The translations under genes were made by a program, and so were the position numbers. A stretch of 64,000 nt of DNA, taken from NCBI RefSeq assembly GCF_000019685.1, contig NC_011229.1, forward strand, positions 620,001-684,000. Reading direction: 5' to 3'. Each line of letters starts with the position of its first letter. The stretch's first letter is position 1. Below are positions 50,279 through 60,300 of the stretch, piece by piece. Under the pieces are notes generated by a model. The model did no database searches, was not told where the DNA came from, and saw only the letters and a program-made list of their open reading frames with translations. This DNA comes from Borrelia duttonii Ly (GTDB lineage Bacteria > Spirochaetota > Spirochaetia > Borreliales > Borreliaceae).

Positions 50279-51547
50279 TTAATTCCAATTTTCAAAAAAT
50301 GTTCTTAAAAGTTTAATTGCTTCTATGTGATCTGATATTGCAATAGTTTCTCTTAAAGAGTGCATTCCCCACATTGGAGTGCCAATATCTATTGTTTCAA
50401 TACCTGTTTTTGAGTTTGCAATTGGACCAATTGTGCTTCCGGAATTTGTATCTGCTTTCATTAGTATTTCTTGAATTTTAATATTATTTTTTATAGCTAA
50501 AGCTTTAAGTTTTGCCCATCCATTTGCTGTTGTTGCATATTTAAAATTGGCATTGCTTTTAATAGCCACACCTTTCCCTAGACTTGTTTTGTAGTAGGGG
50601 TCATGTTTACATGTGTATCCTGGATGTATTCCATGTGCTCCATCCATTGAGATATTAAATGATTTTTGGAGTTTGATCATATGTTCTTCTTGTCCTAAAT
50701 TTAAGACATAATCTATTCTTTCTAAAATTTCTGTTAGTAGTGTTGAATTAGCTCCTCTAGACGTTAGAGATCCAATTTCTTCATTGTCAAAAAATACAGC
50801 CACTTTGTTTTTTTTGTTATTTGTGTGAACAAATGCATTCATTATGGCATGACATCCTGATTTGTTGTCAAGATTTTTTGATGCTAAAAATTCACCTTCA
50901 CTGCCTATAATTTTAGAAGGTTCAGAGGCTGTGAATATTAAATCACATGATAAGAAATCTTGTTGAGATATTTGTAATTTTTCTAGGATAATTTCTTTAA
51001 TACTTTTTTTAAAACTTGTTATAACAACTATATTTTCATGAGTGTTATATGTAAATCCTTCATTTGCTTTTCTGTTTAGGTGTATCGCTACATTTGGTAT
51101 AGTACCGATATTGTCAATTGTGATTAATTGTGAATTAATTATTCCTTCTTTCATGAAATATACAATTCCTGCTAAACTTAAGTCTCTATCAGTCCAAGTT
51201 GAGATTATTGGGCCACCGTAAATTTCAATATGTTGAGAGAATACATTACCTTCGTTTTTGCTAGATTCTATTTTAAGTTTTAATGCAGGACTGTCAGAAT
51301 GGGCTGATGATATTAGAAATGGTTCGTGTATTTTATTGGTGTTAATATTGAATGCAATAAGACTTGTTCCTTCTTTTTTTATGTAATAATATCCCGTTTC
51401 TAATTTCCATTTTTCATTAAGTTTAAGTTCTTTGGCATTAAGATAATATAATAATTTTTGTTCGATATAATTGATTAGATGGTATGGTGTTAAGCTTTTA
51501 TCTAGTAAATTTTGAAAATGTGATATATCTAATGTTGCATCATGCAT
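50279..51547 (-). CDS. M18 family aminopeptidase (aspartyl aminopeptidase type)
   Basis: Two-zinc aminopeptidase forming large tetrahedral complexes in related proteins; releases N-terminal Asp/Glu or other residues in the cytoplasm. 422 residues. M18 metal motifs: ISSAHSDSPALKLK (His-x-Asp), FFDNEEIGSLTSRGANS (Glu-Glu), ISMDGAHGIHPGY, and MWGMHSLRETIAISDH with the last histidine. GGGGAAAG precedes the ATG at 51547. In B31 it was first annotated as a dipeptidyl aminopeptidase, which the motifs do not support. Its stop codon is in the same frame as, and 3 nt before, the apparent CTG start of RNase M5. Confidence 0.94.
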   Translation of the reverse strand: MHDATLDISHFQNLLDKSLTPYHLINYIEQKLLYYLNAKELKLNEKWKLETGYYYIKKEGTSLIAFNINTNKIHEPFLISSAHSDSPALKLKIESSKNEGNVFSQHIEIYGGPIISTWTDRDLSLAGIVYFMKEGIINSQLITIDNIGTIPNVAIHLNRKANEGFTYNTHENIVVITSFKKSIKEIILEKLQISQQDFLSCDLIFTASEPSKIIGSEGEFLASKNLDNKSGCHAIMNAFVHTNNKKNKVAVFFDNEEIGSLTSRGANSTLLTEILERIDYVLNLGQEEHMIKLQKSFNISMDGAHGIHPGYTCKHDPYYKTSLGKGVAIKSNANFKYATTANGWAKLKALAIKNNIKIQEILMKADTNSGSTIGPIANSKTGIETIDIGTPMWGMHSLRETIAISDHIEAIKLLRTFFENWN

Positions 51548-51650
51548 TTGTTCTTTCCCCTTTGGTTTTATTGTTTTAATATTTAATATTTTATTATAAT
51601 AGCTTGTACATGTATATAGGTTTGTGTATATGTGCTAAGGAGATTGTTAA

Positions 51651-52376
51651 ATGGATAAATTTTATAACTTGATATTTTTTACTTTGATCTTTATTGCTTG
51701 TACGGCGTCTTCAGAAATTGATTTACAAGATGATTCTAGCGGAACAATATCGGTAGTGTTTAATGTTAATAAAGAATTTGAAAGGATCAGAAGAGAGCTT
51801 GTTACAACTCTTGTAGGAGGTGATGTTGCCAAGATGTCGCTTTTTCCTGTTGATGAGATAAAGCAGTATTTTCGTGATGATGGGGAGAAAATAGGTTTAA
51901 AACTTTTAGATATTAAATCAAATGGTGATTCTCTGAAATTAGTTGTTAAGTTTGATAGTTTGATAAAAGTTGCAAGAGATTATCTTGCAAAAGAAAATCT
52001 GCCTTTGTTTAAGATAGAAAATAAAAATGGGAAGAATATTATTGATATTGATTTAAATTTAAAGAATGTTACTAAGGTGATTAATGAGAATAAAGAATAT
52101 ATAAATGATGCACTTGCGGCATTATTGCCTTCAGAAGAAATACCAATGTCTGAAAAAGAATATAGAGATGTGTTGATGTATTTTTTATCAGATTTTACTG
52201 ATAATGCAAGTGCTCTGATTGATAATTCTAACTTTAAAATTAAAATTAAGACATCAAGAAAAATTCAAGAGCAGCTTGGATTTAATCAAATTAATTCAAA
52301 TACCTTAGAACTTAATTTAGATATGATTAAGACTGTAAGTCTTCAAAAACCAATAAAGTTGAGATTAGTTTATTAA
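51651..52376 (+). CDS. Putative lipoprotein, 241 residues
   Basis: AAGGAG precedes the ATG. The N-terminus MDKFYNLIFFTLIFIACTAS has a short basic start, a hydrophobic core and a Borrelia-type lipobox ending in FIAC with the cysteine at 17, so the mature protein should be lipid-anchored. The rest is acidic and helical with VSLQKPIKLRLVY at the end and no recognised domain. The segment ERIRRELVTTLVGGDVAKMS resembles nothing I know. It lies between the divergent aminopeptidase and the convergent fruA gene. Inner or outer membrane location cannot be decided. Confidence 0.85.
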   Translation: MDKFYNLIFFTLIFIACTASSEIDLQDDSSGTISVVFNVNKEFERIRRELVTTLVGGDVAKMSLFPVDEIKQYFRDDGEKIGLKLLDIKSNGDSLKLVVKFDSLIKVARDYLAKENLPLFKIENKNGKNIIDIDLNLKNVTKVINENKEYINDALAALLPSEEIPMSEKEYRDVLMYFLSDFTDNASALIDNSNFKIKIKTSRKIQEQLGFNQINSNTLELNLDMIKTVSLQKPIKLRLVY

Positions 52377-52408
52377 CTTTGTTGAAATGTTTATTTCAAA
52401 TATAAATG

Positions 52409-52434
52409 AGAGATAAGAATTATTTCTTATCTCT
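52409..52434. terminator. Terminator hairpin at the end of the lipoprotein and fruA genes
   Basis: AGAGATAAGAA - TTAT - TTCTTATCTCT pairs over 11 bp, followed by TTT on the plus strand. It lies 33 nt behind the lipoprotein stop and spans the fruA stop codon, so it can serve both transcripts. A smaller 7-bp hairpin (52383-52400) is next to it. Confidence 0.65.
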
Positions 52435-54279
52435 TTTCATAAATCCTATTAATACTCCTGTTATTAAACTTCCAATTAGGATTGATACTATCCACATTAA
52501 TGGATTAGTTATTATTGGTAGAATAAAAATACCTCCATGTGGAGCCATAAGTTTTACTTGAAATAATGCAGATAGAAAACCTCCAATAGATGAACCTATT
52601 ATGCAAGCAGGTATTACTTTTAGAGGATCTGATGCTGCAAAAGGAATTACGGCTTCTGTTATAAAGCATGCTCCTAAAACATAACAAACTTTGCCAGCTT
52701 CATGTTCTTCTTGTGAAAACTTGTTCTTAAAAATGCTGGTTGCAAGTGCAATTCCTATTGGGGGAATCATTCCTCCTGCCATTACGCTTGCGTGAGGAAT
52801 ATAGTTTTCTGCGGTTATCATTGCAATTCCAAATGCATAAGCTGCCTTGTTTACCGGTCCACCCATATCTATTGCCATCATTCCTCCAAGTAATGCACCT
52901 AGTAATGCCATATTTGTTCCACTTAGTGAATTTAATATATTTGTTATAGATGAATTAAGATATGCAATTGGTGCTAATAATATATATGTTAAAAATCCAG
53001 CTATTAGTACTGAGAAAAATGGATAAGTTAAGACAGGATTAATGCTGCTTATGTTTTTTGGTATTATTTTTTGACTTATTGATTTTATTGTTAATGTGAC
53101 ATATCCTGCAATAAACCCTGCTAATATTCCCCCTAGAAATCCTGCATTTCCTTTACTCATCATTAGTCCTGTAATCATTCCAGGTGCAAGGCCAGGGCGT
53201 TCTGCTATACTAAATGAAATGTAGCCAGCAAGTATTGGAATCATTAGGAAGAAAGCATTACCACCACCAATTTGCATTAAAATATCTGCTATTTTATTGT
53301 AATTTGGATCGGTTGGGTCAAAAGCTTTAATACCAAACATGAATGATATTGCAATTATTATTCCTCCAGATACTACAAATGGAAGCATGAAAGATACACC
53401 ATTCATTAAGTGTTTATATATTTCCGTATTACTTGTATTATTTGTTATTGAGCTTTCTGTTTTTTGTGATGTGTTGCTTCTGTAGATTTTTGCTTTGTTA
53501 TTGATGATATCTTGAATGAGTTCTTTTGCCTTATGTATACCGTCTTTAACCCCTACTTCAATTAGTGGTTTGCCATTAAATCTTGTTTTATTAACGGCTT
53601 TACCGGATGCAATAATGATTCCTTTTGCTTTTTTGATATCTTCTTCGTTTATTGGATTTTCAATTCCACTAGAGCCATTAGTTTCTATTTTAATTTCGAC
53701 GTTTAATTCGTTTGCTGCTCTTTTTAAGCTATCGGCTGCCATATATGTATGGGCAATTCCTGTGGGACATGCAGTTACTGCTAAAATAAAATTTTCAAGA
53801 TTCGTTTTATTCATTATTGTATCACTGTTAGGAGTATTTAAAATAATTTCTAAAAATCTATTTTTGTCGTTTGTATTCATAATTTCTTGTCTTAGGATGT
53901 CGTTATTAAATATGTTATTAAGATAAGAAATTGTTTTAATATGGTCATTACCAGTTGTATTTTCAGGAACAGCTATCATAAAAAATAGTTTTGAGGGTTT
54001 TAAGTCAGCAGCACCAAAGTCAAATCCTTTGTCTTTAACCCTTAATATTGCTATTCCATGTTTTTCAACAAAATTGCCTTTTGCATGGGGCATTGCAATA
54101 TATTCTTCAAGACCCGTTCCGCTTATTTCTTCTCGTTTTTTAATGTCTTTTATAAAATTTTCTTTGTTTCTTAGGTATCCATTTTCATTTAGCATGTCGG
54201 CCATTTTTTCAATTATGTCATCTTTGCTTTTGGCTTCGTAATTCAATAATATTAATTTTTTAGAAAATAAATCTTGCAT
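52420..54279 (-). CDS. fruA: PTS fructose-family EIIABC permease
   Basis: Takes up fructose (or a related hexose) with phosphorylation through HPr. 619 residues in the order A-B-C: EIIA with phospho-histidine H65 in AMPHAKG; EIIB with phospho-cysteine C171 in AVTACPTGIAHTYMAA; EIIC from about 285 with eight or more membrane segments and the substrate-site stretches GGGNAFFLMIPILAGYI and MGGPVNKAAYAFG. Divergent from fruK, whose product uses fructose-1-phosphate, so fructose entry by this EII and FruK are linked. B31 has two such permeases (fruA1/fruA2); this is the one next to fruK. AAGGAG precedes the ATG. A 56-nt inverted repeat lies in the shared upstream region. Confidence 0.95.
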   Translation of the reverse strand: MQDLFSKKLILLNYEAKSKDDIIEKMADMLNENGYLRNKENFIKDIKKREEISGTGLEEYIAMPHAKGNFVEKHGIAILRVKDKGFDFGAADLKPSKLFFMIAVPENTTGNDHIKTISYLNNIFNNDILRQEIMNTNDKNRFLEIILNTPNSDTIMNKTNLENFILAVTACPTGIAHTYMAADSLKRAANELNVEIKIETNGSSGIENPINEEDIKKAKGIIIASGKAVNKTRFNGKPLIEVGVKDGIHKAKELIQDIINNKAKIYRSNTSQKTESSITNNTSNTEIYKHLMNGVSFMLPFVVSGGIIIAISFMFGIKAFDPTDPNYNKIADILMQIGGGNAFFLMIPILAGYISFSIAERPGLAPGMITGLMMSKGNAGFLGGILAGFIAGYVTLTIKSISQKIIPKNISSINPVLTYPFFSVLIAGFLTYILLAPIAYLNSSITNILNSLSGTNMALLGALLGGMMAIDMGGPVNKAAYAFGIAMITAENYIPHASVMAGGMIPPIGIALATSIFKNKFSQEEHEAGKVCYVLGACFITEAVIPFAASDPLKVIPACIIGSSIGGFLSALFQVKLMAPHGGIFILPIITNPLMWIVSILIGSLITGVLIGFMKRDKK

Positions 54280-54311
54280 AGGGAAGCTCCTTGATATAGT
54301 GTATAATTCCT

Positions 54312-54317
54312 ATTATA
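54312..54317 (-). promoter_or_regulatory. Possible -10 box for fruA
   Basis: Minus-strand TATAAT 33 nt before the fruA start. The -35 match (TTGTAA at 14 nt) is poorly spaced, so the promoter would be weak or activator-dependent. Confidence 0.4.
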
Positions 54318-54351
54318 ATAGAAATTATATATTACAATTATATCATATAAT

Positions 54352-54357
54352 TATAAT
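54352..54357 (+). promoter_or_regulatory. Possible -10 box for fruK
   Basis: TATAAT directly before the inverted repeat at 54361. If used, transcription would start at about 54364, so the repeat would form the very 5' end of the fruK mRNA. No convincing -35 box lies 17 nt upstream. Confidence 0.4.
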
Positions 54358-54360
54358 ATG

Positions 54361-54416
54361 TTAAGTTGTTTAATTGTATTACTTAAGTAATTAAGTAATA
54401 CAATTAAACAACTTAA
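54361..54416. repeat. Perfect 25-bp-arm inverted repeat between fruA and fruK
   Basis: Arms 54361-54385 and 54392-54416 are exact reverse complements around a 6-nt loop AGTAAT. The element ends 4 nt before the fruK ribosome binding site. It has no T-run behind it, so it is not a normal terminator. It could be an operator or a stable 5' mRNA hairpin. Confidence 0.9.
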
Positions 54417-54433
54417 TAATAAAGGAGACTTAA

Positions 54434-55351
54434 TTGATATATACTCTTACGCTTAATCCTGCTATTGATTATAAGATAGTTGTAGAAGGGTTTCAGCAGG
54501 AGCATCTTAATCATGTTGTTGAGAGTAGTTTTCTTGCTGGAGGAAAGGGAATAAATGTAAGTAATGTGCTTAAAAATTTTCAAATGGAAAGTATTGCTTT
54601 TGGATTTTTGGGTGGTTTTACAGGTGATTATATAAAGAGCTATCTTAATTTAATGAAAATAAGACATAATTTCGTTAATATATCTGACAATACTAGAATT
54701 AATATTAAAATGATGTCATATGGAAAAGAAACAGAAATTAATGGTAATTCGCCTGTTATTCTTGAGAAAGATTTTGGATCTTTAATTGTGAAGTTGAAAG
54801 AGTTAGATGTGGGTATTTTAGTTATGTCTGGGAGTATTCCAAGTTCACTTGGGTTTAGAGCTTATAATGAGATAGTTGAGAATTTGTCAAGTAATTTGAG
54901 GGTTATTGTTGATACTAGTGGTCCTGCATTACAAGAAATTATAAAAATTAAGCCTTTTTTGATAAAGCCAAATATTAATGAACTTAAAGAACTTTTGGGT
55001 ATAAATTTGACTTCTGATAAAGATTTAATTAATGTTGGCCATAAACTTGTAGAAAAGGGTGTTCAAAATATCATAATCTCAATGGGAGGTGAGGGGGCTA
55101 TTTTTATAAATAATCAGGATGTTTATATAGCTAGTGTGCCTAAAATTGATTCTTTGAGTACTATTGGTGCAGGAGATTCTGTTGTTGCTGGATTTGTATA
55201 TGCTTATCACAAGGGACATTCTTTTGGCGATTCTTTTAAGTTTGCAGTTGCATCAGGTACCGCAACAGCATTTAAGGGACAACTTTGCAATTTGGATGAT
55301 GTTAAGGGTATTTTAAGCAAGGTAAATCTTGAAAAGATTTCTTTAGATTAA
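54434..55351 (+). CDS. fruK: 1-phosphofructokinase
   Basis: Phosphorylates fructose-1-phosphate, the product of the fructose PTS, to fructose-1,6-bisphosphate. 305 residues of the PfkB/ribokinase family. Motifs: opening MIYTLTLNPAIDY, GGKGINVSNVL at 36-46, and the catalytic STIGAGDSVVAGF. The start is TTG, with AAAGGAG six bases ahead; it gives exactly the family's usual first residues. The leader carries a large inverted repeat, so regulation at that point is likely. Divergent from fruA; tRNA-Asp is convergent behind it. Confidence 0.96.
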   Translation: MIYTLTLNPAIDYKIVVEGFQQEHLNHVVESSFLAGGKGINVSNVLKNFQMESIAFGFLGGFTGDYIKSYLNLMKIRHNFVNISDNTRINIKMMSYGKETEINGNSPVILEKDFGSLIVKLKELDVGILVMSGSIPSSLGFRAYNEIVENLSSNLRVIVDTSGPALQEIIKIKPFLIKPNINELKELLGINLTSDKDLINVGHKLVEKGVQNIIISMGGEGAIFINNQDVYIASVPKIDSLSTIGAGDSVVAGFVYAYHKGHSFGDSFKFAVASGTATAFKGQLCNLDDVKGILSKVNLEKISLD

Positions 55352-55422
55352 TTTAAGCATTCATAAACATTAATTTTTTATATGATCTTTGTTAAAGTTT
55401 TTGTGCCTTAGAAATTCATTAT

Positions 55423-55496
55423 CGGGAGCGACGGGACTCGAACCCGCGACCTCCTGCGTGACAGGCAGGCATTCTAACCAGCTGAACTACACCCCC
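55423..55496 (-). tRNA. tRNA-Asp (GTC)
   Basis: Acceptor GGGGGTG/CGCTCCC with G-T and T-G pairs; anticodon loop CTGTCAC (GTC); T arm GCGGG/CCCGT; discriminator G, the Asp identity base. Confidence 0.95.
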
Positions 55497-55513
55497 AAAT
55501 GCAATACCTTATG

Positions 55514-55542
55514 ATTATATTGTTTTTCTTTTTATTTGTCAA
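55514..55542 (-). promoter_or_regulatory. Promoter of tRNA-Asp
   Basis: Minus-strand TTGACA (complement of 55537-55542), exactly 17 nt, TATAAT (complement of 55514-55519): a full-consensus sigma70 promoter, 17 nt before the tRNA. It starts one base after the recD stop codon. Confidence 0.85.
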
Positions 55543-55543
55543 T

Positions 55544-57370
55544 TTATTTTAACGTGTTTATGTATTCTGTAATTTTGGAGTCTCTATTGATTTTCTTTAA
55601 ACTGACATTTTTAATTATCTCTTTGTTTGATATTATTTCTATACTTTCTCTAGCTCTTGTTATTGCAGTGTAGAGTAATTCTTTTGTTAAGAAAGGGTGA
55701 TTTTCTATTATAATTTGTATGTGTTGATATTCAGAGCCCTGACTTTTATGTATTGTCGTTGCAAAGCTCAGCTCATATTTATTTATTAAGTTAAAGTTTA
55801 TTTTTTTGTATTTTTCATTTTCTCTTTTAAATAGAGCATAAATTTTAGAATTTTCTTTAAAAAGTATTCCTCTCTCCCCATTAAATAGGTCATTTTTATA
55901 ATCATTTTGAGTAATTAAAATTATTTGTCCAATTAAATTTCCATATAATTTTTTTAAATAAAATTTAATTATTTCATTTATTTTTTGTGTGCCAAATTTT
56001 CCAAGATTTTTTGAACATAAAATTGTGTTACTAAGCAGTGTATGAATTATTGATTCAATTTCTTTGTCATTTAACGAGTTAAGATTGAAATTGGGAATGT
56101 TATTGTATAATTTTTTTGTATGTTTTAGTAATTCATTTTCAATATTTATTTTATTTAGGTTTTTTAGAATTATGTTTTTGCTATCATTAAATTGAGTTTC
56201 AATTAAGTCCATATCTTCTTTATATATTGCTTTGGCTAATAAATTTATTTCATCATTGCTTCTAAAATTTTTTTTCAGTATTTCTACACTATCATCATTT
56301 ATTTTTTTTATTTTTGTAAGGCTGGAATACACATTTCCTCCAGCTATTGATGGAAGTTGGTTTTTATCTCCTGTTATTATAATTTTTGTATTTATCTTTA
56401 ATGCTTTTAATAATCTTAAAAAGGTATTTGCATCTATCATAGATGCTTCATCTATTATAATTATTTCGAATTCTAAAGGATTATTCTCATCATATTTGTC
56501 GTCTTTATTTATGAATGACATTTTTAATAGTTTTTGTATTGTGCTATGTTGTGTTTCAAGGTTTTTAAATGATTCTTTAATACTTGATTTCAATTTTTGA
56601 CTTGCTTTTCCGGTTGGTGCTACAAGAGCTACGTTTTGTTTACAATCTAAATGTATGTCAATTGCTTTGAGAATATAGTTAATTGTTGTTGTTTTGCCTG
56701 TTCCTGGTCCACCACTTAATATAAAAAAATTACTTTTTAAAGCTTTTTTAATTGAGTTTATTTGTTCTTTACTTAAATTTGTAATATTTAAGTGATCCAT
56801 GATGTTCTGTATTCTATCATCACTTATTTCTGTTTTATTGTTCTTAAGTCTTTTGTCTATTTGTTTTATTAATTCTTCTTCTTCTCTAAAATTTTTTTGA
56901 GTGTAAATGTAAATATTATTTTCTAATATTAAAGGAGTTGTTATTTTTTCATTTTGATTGTAATTTTTTATTATATTATTTTTTTCTAAATATAATATCA
57001 TTTCTTTTATTTTAGTTTCTTTTGAAAATTTTGTAAGTTCTTGTAATATGTGTGTTGATTTTTGATAGTGTTGATTTTCTTCTTCTAGTTCGAGTAAAGC
57101 ACAGTCGATTGTGTTTTGGATATCTTGTATTAGTAGATCAATATTTGCTCTTAAGTGTCCTTTAGAGAAGTAATTAAATATGAATATTAAAAAAATGGTA
57201 AGTTCTTCATATTTGTCATTTTGTATTTTTTGTGTAAGTAAATGTGATTTGTAATATTGTTCTACATTTATATTTAAAATTTCAATTATTTCATAAATTT
57301 TGAGTTCTGGATTTAAGTAGTTTTTTTGCTCTTCTTGTAGGAATTCTCTTAAGACTAAATAATTTCTCAT
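55544..57370 (-). CDS. recD: Exodeoxyribonuclease V subunit RecD
   Basis: 5'-3' helicase subunit of RecBCD, which processes double-strand breaks. 608 residues. An N-terminal RecC-contacting region (1-185) precedes SF1B motifs: Q-motif region LSKEQINSIKKAL, Walker A GGPGTGKT at 220-227, motif II IIIDEASMID, and motif VI YTAITRARE. The last gene of the recC-recB-recD operon, 8 nt behind recB. AGGAACAT before the ATG gives an AAAGGAAC ribosome binding site inside the recB end. Confidence 0.95.
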   Translation of the reverse strand: MRNYLVLREFLQEEQKNYLNPELKIYEIIEILNINVEQYYKSHLLTQKIQNDKYEELTIFLIFIFNYFSKGHLRANIDLLIQDIQNTIDCALLELEEENQHYQKSTHILQELTKFSKETKIKEMILYLEKNNIIKNYNQNEKITTPLILENNIYIYTQKNFREEEELIKQIDKRLKNNKTEISDDRIQNIMDHLNITNLSKEQINSIKKALKSNFFILSGGPGTGKTTTINYILKAIDIHLDCKQNVALVAPTGKASQKLKSSIKESFKNLETQHSTIQKLLKMSFINKDDKYDENNPLEFEIIIIDEASMIDANTFLRLLKALKINTKIIITGDKNQLPSIAGGNVYSSLTKIKKINDDSVEILKKNFRSNDEINLLAKAIYKEDMDLIETQFNDSKNIILKNLNKINIENELLKHTKKLYNNIPNFNLNSLNDKEIESIIHTLLSNTILCSKNLGKFGTQKINEIIKFYLKKLYGNLIGQIILITQNDYKNDLFNGERGILFKENSKIYALFKRENEKYKKINFNLINKYELSFATTIHKSQGSEYQHIQIIIENHPFLTKELLYTAITRARESIEIISNKEIIKNVSLKKINRDSKITEYINTLK

Positions 57371-57378
57371 ATGTTCCT

Positions 57379-60300
57379 TTAATGTTTTAGTTGTAAATAT
57401 ATTTGTTCTAATTCTATTTCTTGAAAATTTGGTATGGTAGAGTAAATTCCATTTTGTATTTGATCTTGTGTTTGAATGTCTTCTTGAAATGCTCTTGTAA
57501 AGAGATATATTACTCCCCCAAAATGTTTTTCATATTCTTCTTTATTTTTAAAGAGTATTTTTTTTATTCCTAATGTATAGATTTTGTACTGCAAGTCATA
57601 ATTTTCTTGTTTCATTTTTTTTGTTAAGTGGGATAATCGATAATCTTGCAGATTTTCTCCCAGATAGTTTGTTTTATAGTCTAAAATATATATTTTATTG
57701 TTTATTTTAAATATTAGGTCAATAATTCCTTTTATATATCCGTTATTTAACATAAAATCTAATCTATTATATTGTTTGAATAGGGACATTTGTTTATAAA
57801 TTTTTGTATTTATTTTGATTAAAAATTCCATTTCTTTTTGTAATTCTTGAATTTCACATAATTTTGTATCAATAAAATTAATTTTTTTATTTAGCATATT
57901 ATAAATCATCTTTATCAGTAGTTCTTGTATTATAGGTGTATTTAATTTTGAATTGAAATATTCTATTTTTTGTTGTATAAGCATACTATTGTTTTTTTTA
58001 AAATTGCTTAAACTGTCTTTTGCATCATTAAAATTTATGTCTTTCATTATTTCATGTAAAATATTTCCAATATCTTTTCCCTTTGGAAGTGTATTTTTAT
58101 TGTGAATTGCGTCATTATCATAAGTTTCATCATCTGTTATATTTTGATTTACAGTATTATAGCTTGATGTAAGACTTGTATAGCTATGTATATATTCTTG
58201 TCTAAATAGATATTTATTTATTGGTGGTGGAGGGATTAATGTTATTGCTTTTTGTTGATCATTATTGATGTCTGATTGGTTATATTGATTATAGTTATTT
58301 AGGTTAGGTATATTAAAATTTAGATTTATTCCATCAATTGTATTTATTTCTGCTAATCTTAACATTTTATTTATTATTGTGCCTTGATTGATAATAAATA
58401 GTGCAAACTTGGATCTTGTTGTTCCTACATAAAAAATGTTTTTTTCTTCATTTAAAATTTTATTTTTAGCCAATTGTTGATTTTCTTTTAATTTCAAAAA
58501 ATCATATTTTATTTTATTGTTTAAGTAATATTTGTAAAATATGTCTGTTTTTTTTATTAGAGTATCGTTATTTTGAGTATCACCTATTAAAAATACAATA
58601 TTAAAACCCAAACCTTTTGATTTGTGAATGGTTAAAATTTCTATGGATTGATTGTCATTATTAGTTTGTTCCTCATATTGTTCAATATTTTCAATATCTC
58701 TTCCAAGTATTAGATCTTCTAGAATACAAATTAGTGATTCTATGTTTTTGTCTTTATAGTAAGTTTTTAAAATGAAATTTAGGCTTGATTCATAGTTTTG
58801 AAGTTCTTCAAATTTATTTTCATTTATCAAATTTTCTTTGTAATTTTGTTTTGATTGTGCAAATTTAGTGAATTCATCATTATTGAGATCTTTTGCAAGA
58901 TTGATCCATAAATCTTGTTTTGAGATGATTTCATCTATTGCTTGCATTAATGTTATTTCTTGATTTTCAAGTAAATATATTATGTCACTAATGGCTTCTT
59001 CTATATTTTTTATTTTGTTATTTTGAATTAAATTGAGATGTAGTTCCCATGGCAAATTGATCATTTTGCTAGTTAAGACGTAATTTAAAGTTTTAAAGTC
59101 TTGCTTTCTACTTAAACATTTAACTAGATAGAAAATTTCGTTAAATTCTTTTGTTTTAAAAAAAGGTTCTTTGGTTTTATGAGTTTTTATATTATTCTTT
59201 TTAAGTTCTCTGTCTATGAAATTTATTTCTTTGCTTGTTCTGCATAGTACTTTTATATCTGATTTTTCAATTTGTCTTAGTTGATTATTATCATAGATTT
59301 TTCCGTTTATTAATAAATATTTTGTTATTAATGCTGTCTTTTGGAATACATTATCATTTTCTTCAGCTTGTATTATATTTATTGCTTTTATTTCTTGATC
59401 ATTTATAAAGATTTTATTGTTGTCATTTTTAGGTTCAGTTTGCAGTTGAACAAATTCTATTTGTTCAATTTTATCTGTGTGTGTTTTATTATAGATACGT
59501 TCAAACATAATATTTAAAGGTTTGACTAACTTTTTATTTGATCTGTAATTTGTTAATAGAGTTATCCTTGCATCTTTTTTAATTTTATCTTTTATGTCTT
59601 GGTTGTAAAATGATATATCAGCATTTCTAAATGTATAAATTATTTGTTTTGGATCAGCTATAAATACTATTTTGATTCCACAAGAGTTAAGCAATTCAAA
59701 TATTTTTATTTGTGTTTGATCTAAGTCTTGTGCTTCATCTATTAGTATGATTTTATGTCTATTTTTAATTGAAGTTAATAGTTTATGTTCAGAAGATTCT
59801 AAATGTTTTTTAAAGTTTGTCATTATATGTTTTTGGTCTATTACGTTTGTTGTATTAATGATATTTTCAAGTTCTTTTTCTATATATTGAAGTATTTTGT
59901 ATTCAACTTTGAGAATAACAAATCTTTTTAGTGTGTTTTTATTTTCTTTATTTGTGTTTGTTTCATTGCTAAGTTGTATGAGAGAAGTTTGTATGCTTAA
60001 TTCTTTGGGTGATAGAGTAACATTTTTCTTTAAATTAGCCTCTATTATTTTGCATAAAAATTTATTGTTTGTAAGTATTTCTGTAATGTGTATTATATCC
60101 GTTGCGTGGCTATATTCTATTTCTGATATTTTTATTCCTTGATTATGTTTATTTAGGAAAGTCCTTTTTTCTTCTGTGCTCATTTCTTCTAATTCATCTA
60201 TTATTGTATTGTAATTGCAAAGTAATCTTTCTTTATTTTGAAGTATTTGTTTAAAAGTTGTTTGAGCTTCTAGCCAATCTCCAAGTTCTTCTGTCTTGTG

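Noticed and set aside
50279-50281. Aminopeptidase-RNase M5 as one gene with a sequencing error at the stop
   Set aside because: Both proteins have complete, family-typical ends at the junction, so two genes with a CTG start are simpler; kept as an alternative in the findings.
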